This document shows, in pieces, positions 1 through 12,500 of a DNA stretch of 64,000 nucleotides. How positions within the stretch are numbered: position 1 is the first letter of the stretch; each line of letters starts with the position of its first letter. The DNA is from Nectonema munidae (Eukaryota > Nematomorpha > Nectonematoida > Nectonematidae), in contig JAUIRK010000464.1 in assembly GCA_030549495.1 (NCBI GenBank), positions 62,001 through 126,000 of the forward strand. Reading direction: 5' to 3'. Under the pieces are notes generated by a model. The model was not told the origin of the DNA, searched no databases, and saw only the letters and a program-made list of their open reading frames with translations. Position numbers and translations under genes: made by a program.

Positions 1-450
1 ATGATTTTTATTGTCAGAAAAGTTTAAGTAATTATATACGATATGTGTCTTTATACTTTTTACGAATTTAATATTTTTTTAACGTTAGGACTTTTTACCC
101 AAATACACCCAAATATACCCAAATACACACACATATGCTCTTTATTTACAAATAAGAACTTGAAATTAAAAATAATATTAAATAAATGCTTAAAATAAAA
201 AGATACACAGATATTTAAGTTTGAACGAGCGAAGGTAATAGAGTATTGGTATATATTTTTATGTCACCCATTTTCATGCCAGGCCACACATATTAGTAAT
301 TATTTAAATTAAAAAATTATTTTGTGTTATCAAACTTACTATTATAAAATAATTATATTATTATTTATAGATAATTATTATATTTTAAGTCCTGAGAATA
401 TTTAATTTATTCTTTGAATATTTAAATTTGTTTTCATCTGTTTGCGTGTA
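1..450 (+). repeat. Older, third partial copy of the duplicated unit
   Basis: The start resembles 1735-1790 (TCAGAAAAGTTTAA, then GATATGTGTC). 310-450 resembles 2040-2203 (AAAAAATTATTTTGTGTTA, TTCTTTGAATATT, TGTATTTGGGTAAAAAG). The array therefore had at least three units and probably continues left of the window. A short AAATACACCC repeat lies at 104-130. Confidence 0.7.
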
Positions 451-1220
451 TTTGGGTAAAAAGTCTCACCCTTTTTTTAACAAAGGATTATGAAAAAATG
501 CCGAATCCTTATAATATAAGAAAATTTATTTTTTACATAATGAATGAAAAACCTATACTCAAAAGTTAAATAACTATCGTCACAATAGCAATATTGTAAT
601 ATATGAATTATGATGTCTACAACTTTTAAAAAAATGTCCAAAATTATTACGATTTGTACAAAGTATATTTGGATTGTTGTCAAAACATTGAACTCTATTC
701 AAATATATGTACTATAAATCATTAAATCTTATGACACTATATATTTTTGGAAGTACCTTGACCATGCATTGATGGTAGTAATTTTTTTGGCTTATTTTTA
801 AAATATAAAATATTTTATATAATTAAGGTAAACAAATTTAACCTTGTAGATATTATAACTAATTCGTTCATAACTTTATCATCCTATAGTTATCCCAAAA
901 AACAATTTTAACGACTTGTAGATTATTAACTTTAACATTATTAAAGATTTTTTGACTTATCTACAATAGATAGATTCTTTGATTTTTTGCTTTCTACATA
1001 TTTCATGTACAATACTTTTTGTGGATCAATTGATTTGACAATGTATTTATTACTCAATAGAACTTTGCTTTGAATTAACTTCCTTTTTATTAAAACTTTC
1101 AAATTTTTGAAAAAAATTTATCTTGTTTTGTAGATAAGTTATAGTATTAGGCAAAAAAAAATTTAGGATAAAAATTTAAACAATAAAAAGTTGAAAAAAT
1201 ATAGAAGTAAAACATCTGTG

Positions 1221-1350
1221 GAGTGTTTTTATTGAGAAGGCACAATTACGCGGCTTGTATCGAATTATGAAGAAAGTAGGTTTGATAGTGGATGGAACCT
1301 AAGACCCTGAGTTAACAAAAGAAATGATCTAACCAACATTATTCAGGCTC
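1221..1350 (-). repeat. tRNA-derived SINE copy (in unit A)
   Basis: Read on the minus strand: GTTGGTTAGAT, GGTCTTAGGTTCCATCC, then CGATACAAGCCGCGTAATTG and TGCCTTCTCAATAAAAACAC. It matches the copies at 14013 and 31270. Confidence 0.75.
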
Positions 1351-1500
1351 TCTAGATGGTATATAAGACGAGATAGAATGAACTAACTAATTTAAAAATT
1401 AATAAATTTATATTTATGAGAGTTAACTAATTTAAAAAAGAAGCCATTTTTTAGCAATTTTTTTTTTAAATTTTTCTTTATGCTTTAATATATCATTTTA

Positions 1501-2198
1501 ATGGCGGAGATCGCTTCTAATAATGAAGAATCCAATACATTTACGAATCAATCAAATAAAAATTTATACTGCATATCATCTGATAATAATAATACAAATA
1601 ATAATGAGGTTAAAATAGATATCTAAATTCTTTATCTAAGAGAAAAAGTAGATCAGAATGATATTAATCAAAATCGCATAAAATCTGCTGATAATTTTCA
1701 GTATACTTTTAAAAATTTAACCAAAGAATTATATTTGTCAAGAAAAGTTTAAATTATTAAATAATTTAATAGATATGTGTCATAATTTATCCTTTTTAAT
1801 ATACTTTCATTCTTAATTTATTTTTTAAATTGTAAACTGTTTCAAATACGCCTTTTTGTACCTTTTAATATCCTTATGTTCTTTGATTTCAAATTCGTAG
1901 CTATGCTATTTAACTAATTTTTCATAAATCTTAAATTAAAAGTTTCATCGATTAGTTTAGTTTGATCTAGCTATATGGTAATAGAGTTTTTTATAAAATT
2001 CTATCACCAATTTTTAAGATTGTTACAATATTAGACTTTGATTTGGATAAAAAATTATTTTGTATTAAAAAACTTACTATTTTAAAATATTATATTAGGA
2101 CTTTGTTGAGCACCTTGATTAAATTCTAATTCAGGTGAATAATTTTATTCTTCAAAAAATAGTCTTTGAATATTAATTTGTTTTAGGCAGAAGTTTGG
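1501..2198 (+). pseudogene. Decayed extra copy of NBEA exons 1-3
   Basis: Starts ATGGCGGAGATCGC like the true exon 1 and stays alike for about 230 nt. An altered frame then brings a TAA (..ATAGATATCTAA..), and the stretch matching [15 protein letters not shown] is deleted. An exon 2 remnant is visible around 2010-2135. Exon 3 is cut after GCAGAAGTTTGG, where unit B begins. It cannot supply the N-terminus as it stands. Confidence 0.85.
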
Positions 2199-2972
2199 GT
2201 GGATTTGGGTAAAAAGTCTCACCCTTTTTTTAACAAAGGATTATGAAAAAATGCCGAATCCTTATAATATAAGAAAATTTATTTTTTACATAATGAATGA
2301 AAAACCTATACTCAAAAGTTAAATAACTATCGTCACAATAGCAATATTGTAATATATGAATTATGATGTCTACAACTTTTAAAAAAATGTCCAAAATTAT
2401 TACGATTTGTACAAAGTATATTTGGATTGTTGTCAAAACATTGAACTCTATTCAAATATATGTACTATAAATCATTAAATCTTATGACACTATATATTTT
2501 TGGAGGTACCTTCACCATGCATTGATGGTAGTAATTTTTTTGCCTTATTTTTAAAATATAAAATATTTTATATAATTAAGGTAAACAAATTTAACCTTGT
2601 AGATATTATAACTAATTCGTTCATAACTTTATCATCCTATAGTTATCCCAAAAAACAATTTTAACGACTTGTAGATTATTAACTTTAACATTATTAAAGA
2701 TTTTTTGACTTATCTACAATAGATAGATTCTTTGATTTTTTGCTTTCTACATATTTCATGTACAATACTTTTTGTGAATCAATTGATTTGACAATGTATT
2801 TATTACTCAATACAACTTTGCTTTGAATTAACTTCCTTTTTATTAAAACTTTCAAATTTTTGAACTAAATTTATCTTGTTTTGTAGATAAGTTATAGTAT
2901 TAGGCAAAAAAAATTTTAGGATAAAAATTTAAACAATAAAAAGTTGAAAAAATATAGAAGTAAAACATCTGT

Positions 2973-3102
2973 GGAGTGTTTTTATTGAGAAGGCACAATT
3001 ACGCGGCTTGTATCGAATTATGAAGAAAGTAGGTTTCATAGTGGATGGAACCTAAGACCCTGAGTTAACAAAACAAATGATCTAATCAACATTATTCAAG
3101 CT
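2973..3102 (-). repeat. tRNA-derived SINE copy (in unit B, next to the gene start)
   Basis: Duplicate of the SINE at 1221, carried along in the tandem unit. It ends about 10 bp before the TATA-like box and 150 bp before the NBEA ATG. Confidence 0.75.
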
Positions 3103-3112
3103 CTCTAGCTTG

Positions 3113-3120
3113 TATATAAG
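3113..3120 (+). promoter_or_regulatory. Possible TATA box upstream of the neurobeachin start
   Basis: TATATAAG lies 133 bp before the ATG, a fitting distance for a short 5' UTR. In AT-rich DNA such a string is cheap. The same motif is present in the upstream duplicated copy, near 1362. No initiator was identified. Confidence 0.25.
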
Positions 3121-3252
3121 ACGAGATAGAATGAACTAACTAATTTAAAAATTAATAAATTTATATTTATGAGAGTTAACTAATTTCAAAAAGAAGCCAT
3201 TTTTTAGCAATTTTTTTTAAAATTTTTCTTTATGCTTTAATATATCATTTTA

Positions 3253-3573
3253 ATGGCGGAGATCGCTTCTAATAATGAAGAATCCAATACATTTACGAAT
3301 CAATCAAATAAAAATTTATACTGCATATCATCTGATAATAATAATACAAATAATAATGAGGATAAAATAGATTCTAATTCTTTATCTAAAGAAAAAGTAG
3401 ATCAGAATGATATTAATCAAAATCACATAAAATCTGATGATAATTTTCTGTTTACTTTTAAAAATTTAACCAAAGAAATATATACTTATCAAGAAAAGTT
3501 TATTTTATTAAATAATTTAATAGAATCAAAAGAAGTGTTACCTGTTCATATTTCAAGGCTTGTTTTGGAAATA
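3253..3573 (+). CDS. NBEA: NBEA exon 1 (start codon)
   Basis: 107 codons from ATG, with an in-frame TAA 15 nt upstream and a G at +4. The first 70 residues are an Asn/Ser/Asp-rich low-complexity tail ([10 protein letters not shown] and similar). The last part, [20 protein letters not shown] then RLVLEI, fits the family helix that in human reads MKFAVLIGLIQVGEV..VLNLL. The exon ends in phase 0 at donor GTAATT; the next intron is 226 nt. A decayed copy lies 1752 bp upstream. Confidence 0.82.
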
Positions 3574-6500
3574 GTAATTTTATCATTTTTAATATACTTG
3601 TCATTCTTAATTTATTTTTAAATTGTAAACTGTTTGAATAGCCTTTTTGTTCCTTTTAATATCCTTGTCTTCTTTGATTCAAATTCGTAGCTATGCTATT
3701 TAACTATTTGTTCAGAAATTTAATTAAAATTTCATCGATTAGGCTATTTTATTTTAGTATATGATAATGTTTTTTTATAAAATTCTACAAATTTTTAAGA
3801 TTGTTAATGGAGACTTTGATTTGGAAAGAAATTTTATTATTAAAAACTTTTCTTGTTTAAAATATTATTTGGACTTTGTTGAGCACCTTGAAAATTCTAT
3901 TCAGGTAAATAATTTTATTCTTCAAAAAATAGTTTTTACTGTTTTTTTAAAGGCAGAAGTTTGGAGTTTGTTTACGGCTACAGTTAGGAAAAGTAAACGC
4001 AATGTTCAAGCTTGTATCGAAGCCAATTTGTCACAATACATTCTTCGAAAATTACAAACGATAAAATTTGTAACTGCAGGTTAACAATATTTCTTTATTC
4101 TGAATCATAATCTTTTGTTTTTCAGCATTGAATTGAATTCAGTATTAAATTTAAATACTTGAAAATCATATTTTTTTTATAAATATTCAATTCTGGTTTA
4201 ATTCTTAAAGTGAAGTATGATATTTTTAAACCATTAAATTAAACCAAAATTTAATGAGAAAGTTTTTTTTATATTAATTTATTTTTAAAAATTCTCTCTT
4301 TAAAATCTGATAACTTATTGCTAACTTATAAAATATATCCTATGTTAAATGTTTAAACATTGCCTTCATGGATGCTAACAACTACATCACAACCTCATTG
4401 ATATTGTCAAAATTTACAATTACAGTTTGCATATGAAAACCTTATCTTACCATTTTTGCGATTTAAAACGAAAATTGTTATATTCTACTACCCACAAGGT
4501 GAACTATCAAAATTCCCGATCAGTTTAATTAGTTTTTATAATGGGTTTTTTTAGGGAACATTTATTTCCCTAATTGTGACCTTTTGATCTTTCAATTTAA
4601 AATCGTTTTTTAAACTTTTTCTTGATTGATCAATAAAACTTCTTTTATTATAAGGTCCTTTCTTAGTGATAGGATGGGGGTAGATAAAATGAAAATAAGA
4701 GCTAAAACTAATCACCATCCTTAAATTACTAGCACTATTATAAAAAATATACATCAGATTACAATGAAATCAATATGTTACTTTCCCTATATCACACGAT
4801 TACCACAATACTCCCCGTCTCATTCAATCCGCTCTTCTTCTCAAAGAGCAAATTAAAAAGTAGTCTCCCATGATATTTATGTAAAGATTCACATACACAG
4901 ATAAATGCACATTAAAATAAGGTATACTCACAAAAAAATTATGAGGCGTTGTCTCCCGTGTCCATCCTCTTGAGATTTTACCAGATATTAACTTACTTAA
5001 TTCTTATACATATCCTATTAGTTTCCTTTTTCATTAAATATTCTGCACGATTGAGAGCGTATCATGACGATTTTCTCTTCGTCTTTTTGACAAAGGACCC
5101 CTTAGAACAATTAGCTCTGTTTATAATTTTTGGTATACTTTTAGATAAATTTAATCTGAATCTGATTAACTTTTTGTTAGTATTTTCACAAATTTACTAA
5201 ATAAAAAATTTTTTTTGGTAAGTATACTTGTTTTGCGGTTTCTTCAATCACATATTAGTTATATATAAATACATATTTTCTTTATTGATTATGTCTACCG
5301 TTAAACTTTCTACTTTATGAAAAGAGATATTTTGCAATGTAATTTTCACTTTATGTTCAAAATAAAACAAATATTAAGAAAATTGGCCTCTGACATGAAT
5401 TCGCGTGGCTGTTATAAGAGAATTTAAAAAAAAGTAAAAGAATTCACTAATTGGAGTAATTTTTGACATAAACTGCTATCTTTTAGAATGATGCGAGGGT
5501 GAAATTTGAAACATTTTTATCTCAACTTTTCATTTGTCAAAGTAATGTTAAGCAATAAAGCTGATTAATTATTGTTGCTGTGCTCTATGATGTGTCTAAT
5601 CATCTTGCTCACTGTCTGCGTTGTGTATGTTGTGGTCATTTGAGAGAATCAATACCTTTTTTTCCACATATACTCCCTTAATACATAAATACATTTAAAT
5701 CTAGCAACGTGTAGATTAAAAAGCAATGAATTTTTGATCGAACAATTCTTCCGCCTCACCAAATATCTTTTTAATATTCTTACGCGTCTTCTCGTTAAAA
5801 ACATCACAAAAATCACATGATTGCCTAAGAAAGTATTTTTTTGACTTTGATACAAATAATTTTGAAATGATACGGCACTTATTTTTACATGCCTGATACT
5901 CCTTACTCAATGTCACAAATTTTTCAAAATATTGGACACATTTAAGGATGACCTAGTTTCTACAAATATTGAATGAAAAAATAGCACTCTGTTATTTTTT
6001 AAAATCTATCGAAATGGTTGAATCTTGAAGAATAAAATTGCTGATACCGGGAATCGGGATGTGGAGAATATTCGTTCGCAAATTTACTTCCTTGGTAAAA
6101 ATAACAGAGAAGTTTTATTTTATGAAATTTTCTCATCAAACTTAGATTAATTTTTTACATAACTTATTTTATTGATTTCATTCAATAAAACCATCCCTAT
6201 CTTTGATAACAACCTTGATGCGACTTCGAAATCGGCCATAACTTTATTCCACTGTTTATTGATCCAGACTTTTAAAATATCTAATGATTCTCGTTTTTAT
6301 CTCGTCATTTCTATTATAGCGCGTCTTGTTGGTATAGCCTTCTACCCCACCCGCACAAAAAACAGGTTGATTGCAGTCAGACGAACTGGGAGGCCAAATG
6401 TCAGGTGAAATGTGCTCAAAAAATTGATTGACAGCCAAGCTTGCATTTTTCTGCTCGCATGGCATGGCAAGGCAAGGCGCGAGTCTTGCTGTCGTATTTA

Positions 6501-9500
6501 GCGCCTTTTTCCAACTTTTTAGTCCATGGTACTTCATTCAAAACACCAATGTAGCCTTCTGTGTTCAGCTTAAGGGTGCGATTATCCCCTTATCACTTCA
6601 CCCAGCCCGGTTTCTAACAAGAAAACCATATCTTTTCGACAAATTTGGTATTGCGAACAAATATCCTACGTACCATGTATTTTATATTAGTTATATTTAT
6701 AATTACGTTACCTATGACTGACTATTCCTAATTCAGCAATCTGTAATCCGGAACTGATTTTGTTACCAAAAACTCTAGAGTTTTTTTTAAAAAGGTATTA
6801 AAAAAAAAGCTTAATCTAAAACTTTTAAAATAAATTGTAATCATATAAAATTGTATAAAATAGTTTATAGTTAAACAAAAAACTTTTAATTTAAGATACA
6901 GTGATTAGTTATTAGTATTCCAACCGAATACATGGCTAATTCGCCAAAAGGGCTAATGCGACACCCTCTAAATCGCAATTTACCCGATTAGTGATATTAG
7001 AGGAATTGCTCTCAGGCCAATCTCCACTCTGAATTCGTCAACCTAAATCTTATGATTAAAGAAATGTGGCTATACCGCTGTTTTTGAGATTTAAGTATTT
7101 CAATGTATACGTGTCTAATGTCATTCATTACGTATGTATCTATTCGTATATATATATGTGTGTGTGTATGTCTAGATGTTTTGTGTGTCAGACGTGTATT
7201 AATACAAATAAATAGGAAGTTTGTCAAGAATGTCAAAAATGTATATATATATATATAAGTGTATGTATGTAGGATTGCGCTAACACCAAACCTAGCCTTA
7301 ATTCTAACACTAACTCTAATACTAACACTTGCGCTAATCCTGCCCCCTACGATACGTTTCCAAAATTTTACACATTAACGCGCATTTAAGAATTTAGTAC
7401 TTGTCAACTATTTTGCAAATTTCAATAGTCAAAATCAGTGGCTGAGTGAACGTACATTATACGGTTTTATATTATACGATATTATTATTTTTTGGTTTAG
7501 TTTTAGATCAAATCAAACTCTTCTGAGAATTCCAGCTAATCAATGTAGGAAAAATTTAAATCTATAATGCGTACAAACTGTACTCGGACAATTTGTATAA
7601 GGTCATTTCTCACCGAATGCTAGCCCTATACCCAACTCCAATTTTAGGCAAACTGTGTGCTCATGATTTAAACATATTTTTAAACAAAAATTGCTTTGTA
7701 ATTATTAAATTGATTTTCGAAAAAATTAAACTTTAATCTGCTTAATATCTATAATGCATACAATTTTCCAAACTATGTCCCGTAGGACGCTGCTCTTCCA
7801 CAGAAAGTTTATAGATATTCAGCGAAACTTGAAACGGCAAAACATTTCCTAAGGTATTTGTTTGTTATAAAATGCAAAACGAAGTCACTAAAAACTTCAT
7901 TCTATTCTATGTGGTTTGTTTTAAAATTGTAATGAATATAATATGTTTTGTGTTGGTGCGTTATTGCTCACCCAAATTAACAAAGTGTTCCGTTAAAATT
8001 TTATGATTTACCAAGTGTTCCAATTTGTGTTGGTGCGTTATTGCTCACCCAACTTAAGAAAGTGTTCCGTTAAAATTTTATGATTTACCAAGTGCTTGCA
8101 AAACTCTGGCTTAGATGAATCTATTTTAAAATGTTTTTTATAAAATCCAAAAGATGTAATATAATAAATAAGTAAATATCGATGATAAGTTTGCGCGATT
8201 AATTAATTAGCTGAATATAAGGATTCGTCATTCATAAATTTTACATTTTTTATACATTGCAAAAATTAAGAAAAGGTACAAAAACAAAAGCAGTTGCGCG
8301 TGAATCTTTACTCGTTTTACTTCTCATCAACCTTCATTTCCAATATTTTGTTTCTCTTTTAACACGCTTTTTGTAGATATTTTCATTGACTTACTTGCAA
8401 TCCTCTTTGTTTACAACATCAGTGTTACCGATTTCAAGCAATATTTCGCATTTTTTGAACTCACTCCAGATAAAAAATGGGTAAATTTTTTTTCCTCTTA
8501 CAATTGTTATGCTCTTAATCATTGTATTATTTTTATTTTAAACTTGGATTAATTCTCCTTTCATTAGTATGATGGCTTACTAAGAGTTTAGCTGTCTATA
8601 AATCATTTTTACGAAAAGAGATCAGTATCAACAAATATTCGTATCTCATTTCTTTAATGCCTTTAAAAACAAACTACCGATTAAATCCTTTTCATTGTAT
8701 AAGATCTTATTATAATTTTAATTATTTATTGAATCGCAGTTTTAGTTAGCGAAATCTGAAAATAGTTAGGCATTAAAAAAATTAAATTGATATAAGTATT
8801 CTAGATATATGCTAAATCTTTATACTCTTCATATAAGGAAGGAACCAATCAAATCTTAGTAGAATACCGTAAAAAATTCCATGACAACAAATTTTCAACC
8901 ACTCTTCTTATCTTGAGATCAAATCTACATATCGGTTTTCTACTTATTTAACTCTTTTAACCTTTATTCATGACTTCTCAACATTTTCTTTACAATTTAA
9001 ATCTATGTTTGTGTTATTTTGAAAAAAACCTATTTTATATTTTCAAATTAGTATTATTATAAAAAACAGGTATTTACATTTGCACTATTTTTTTTATGTA
9101 TTATTTGTTTAGTATTATTTTTAAGTATTTTGTTTCAAAAATTTCAAATTTTTGACCTATGTATATATGTTTAAGCATTGGCATTCGGCAAAGCTATTGA
9201 ATGTCTTACTCAATGTGCCTTATCGTAATGGACCGGATACATTTTTTACTTTTTCTGGAACGAAGGAAAGCGTAAGAAATTACTTTTCCCTTTTTTTTGA
9301 TAACCGAGGGAAGTTTGGAAATGTTCATTTTTTGGAAGTACAAATCTAGTTTTAACAACCTTCCTCAACCACAAAAAAATAAGTAAAGTTTTTAAAAAGT
9401 TAAAATTTGAAATTTTGTATTGTTATAAGTTGTTATATAAACTAATAAAAATTAGAGCATAGAAAAATATACTACCTCTCTGTATATTTTTATATTAAAA

Positions 9501-12500
9501 AAAATTATATTATCAGGAATATACAAACTCATCAAATATATTGAAAAATTGCTTCAAATGAAGGACTACACTTAATACAATTTTGAGGCATTTTAATTTT
9601 TTGTCTTGATGAAAATGTTCTATCAAGAGAATTATTATAAAAAATAACATTAAATATTATTTAATTATTATTTTTAATAATTATTGTTAGAAGCGACACG
9701 GATATCATAAAAATTATCTCAAAAGATGAATGAAAATATTAAAAAAAATACTTTTTTAGTTCAATTAAACTATTTTTTATTTTACATTTACTTAACCCTT
9801 GATCTTCTTATTTGTTCGAAGTTCTATAATCTGATTTTCTGTGTCCGAACAGAATTTCTTTCAAACAACCCTTCCCAATTTAGATTGAGTTGACTGTAAA
9901 TAAGATTTATTTAAAATTCATTATTGCAAGTATAAAATTTGTTTTCTCACAATTTTAAAATGAAATAAATCATTATGACTAATTTTGAATAACTCTAATT
10001 TTATGCAAATTCGATTTTATCGAATTTTCTGAGACATTCAAATGACAGTTTTTATTTTTGTTATTTGATTAAATAATACAATACACGATCAATCAACTAT
10101 ATATGTTTATGTGTATATAATGAGTAAAAGTGAATCTAGAGCATATAAAAACGTATTGAATATAATTCATTTCTCATGTAAGTTTTTTTCCCATCATATT
10201 TGATACGATAATTCTACCAATTCAAAAATGCACTTATTAGTATTAAATATGGACATGTTGAAAATTGAAAGATTCAAGACTGAAATTAGGATGAAAAAAG
10301 AAAATAATTCAGTAGGGAATTGCATTTTAAATTATATTATATAAATAAACTGTACCTTTTGTGTTTCTGCCTTTTTTCAAGTATAAAATACTTTTCAAAC
10401 ATTGTTAGGTCATTTCCTTGCCTCCGTTATCGCGCTGGCCCGTTCAAAGTGGCTTCACATTTCACACTTGGTTGCAAATCGATCCTATTAATGCCGTTTC
10501 TGTTGAAAAAGAAAAACCGTATCTCTACAGGTATGCAGATCGTCTTTTTTATATTAGCGGTTTGCTCTATGCCCATTTGGCTAAAGTGTTGCTTTGTGTT
10601 TAATCGACTTGGGTTCAAATTCGCAATTAATCATGAAAAGGCCTTTCCTTCTGGAAGTTTTTAAATAGACGGCATTGCAGCCTCTATAACAGAGGAGTAT
10701 ACGCAGATAAATGGAACCAGACCGACAAATTAGCTCAACCATGTATTAAAAGCCGTTGTTAGTTTTTTCAATAGACATATGAACAAGAAACAAACGATTA
10801 AAAATAACATACGGATTACACGTTAAGAAAATCTTTAAGAATTCAAAATTAGATGGTTTCTTTGGAGTTTCAAGATCCCATGAATTATTTTCAAGCGTCA
10901 TTACTTCAATCATATCTTTTTATTTATTCTTCATAGGAAATGTCTCTCGGCAATGCTTCCTAATCTTTTTATTTTTAAAATATACAAAATGTGCTCTTGG
11001 ATAACTTATTACCTACCCATCTTTACAGTCTTCAATGGGCGTAACTGCACATTGTGAAGAAATTAATTGTAAGGGTTTATGCAGAAATGAAAATTTATTG
11101 AAATCTTTTTTTTTTCAATTTTTCCTCATGTAGTGTTTTTTCTGAATTATTATGGGTGATATCTTTTAAATTCAGCAATTTCTGATTTTCATTATAAAAT
11201 TTCGACATTTTGTGTAGTATATAATGAATTCATGAAATATATATTCATTTATCTAGCCAGAAAATTAAGATCTAAAATAATTTTGTATAAAAATCTTATT
11301 GTAAAATTTGGTCAATTAAAATGTTTTTCACTAATTTATTCTGTTCTTACTTTGTTTCATTTAAAATCGATAACAAGGTACGTATAATATAATCAATAAC
11401 AATGTGTTCCTTAACTATTTATAATTGGATTCACTTATTATTAGAAAAGTCAAGTAGAAAAGGGAAAACCGACTGAAACTTGTGTCATTCACAATAATAA
11501 AACTGAAAATATTAGAAATCAAATATTAAAAAAATTAAATTAAGGAATAACAAATACAGTTAATTAACTATAATTCTCAGTTGTAAGAGTCAACATCAGA
11601 CAACTAGAATTTATTAATTTGTCTAATTATTATCGACTATTCAAAGGTTTTGAAAACATGAAATGAAATTTTTTTTCTAAAAACTTGACCATTTTATGCA
11701 AATTTATTGAAGATTTTAAAGGAATTCTCCGAAAATTTTAAGAAAAAATTCAATCCCAAAAGAAAAATATGTTCCTTAAAAGAGACTATGCTATAAAATA
11801 TACAGTGATGAAGTCGTCTAATTACTTTCTACTAATTAATTTCTAATTTTTAAACGTCTTTACAAAAATGATAAAGAATTGTCTAAGAAATATTCAATTT
11901 TTTATTTTCCTCTAAAATTAAATATTCAAATCAATTGCTTTTTATCACATTGCATCAAATAAAATGGATCAACTTAATCTTTCATAGATTAAAATTGTTA
12001 TTTAATATGTTACTTAGTTAGACATATTTACTTAAATAAATTTATTTTTATCAAGAATTTTCAAGACCTTTTGAACAATAGCCGTCCAATTTCTCTTTTA
12101 CATAATTGGAAGTACAAATCAAACGTTACGATTTGTTCAGAATAATGTTTAGTACAGGGTGTGATAAAAAATGCGACAAATTAATTTTAATAAAATCAGA
12201 AGCGATCTTTTTATACATTTACAGTTAGATGTGAAACCTGGGATTTCATGAAGTGCCTGAAAATTTCCGAAAATTCGTGAAATCCCTGTTTCACTTATAA
12301 ATTTCATGAATTCACTAGTAATGGAGTGTTTTGGAAGAAAGCGACAGTTTGCCCTTTCTTTCAATTTTATTCTAATGAATCGCCATTTTTGCTTAGCATG
12401 TACACGAGCAAGGGAATCGGCTTTTGCTGCCATTTTAATGATGCTGCCACCTCCATTGTCATTAAATGCATGAAGAACAATGGCAAAGGATATCAAAGCT

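Larger units (their letters stand above)
451..2203 (+). repeat. Tandem duplication, upstream unit A (1753 bp)
   Basis: Aligns to 2204-3964 at an offset of 1753 bp. The first about 1280 bp are nearly identical (477-683 repeats without change at 2230-2436). The last 450 bp are clearly more diverged and carry deletions. The breakpoint lies 12 nt inside NBEA exon 3. The unit includes the SINE, the TATA-like box and a decayed set of exons 1-3. Confidence 0.93.
2204..3964 (+). repeat. Tandem duplication, downstream unit B (carries the working exons)
   Basis: Intact member of the duplication. It contains the likely promoter region and NBEA exons 1, 2 and the first codons of 3, which continue normally into the rest of the gene. 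Confidence 0.9.

Noticed and set aside
477-683. Identical 68-codon minus-strand frames at 477-683 and 2230-2436
   Set aside because: They are the same DNA twice because of the tandem duplication. Their composition is low-complexity and no family is recognised.
4949-5200. 83-codon frame as exon 4 of neurobeachin
   Set aside because: Wrong phase and poor similarity. The segment at 8377-8480 matches the human sequence and phase exactly.
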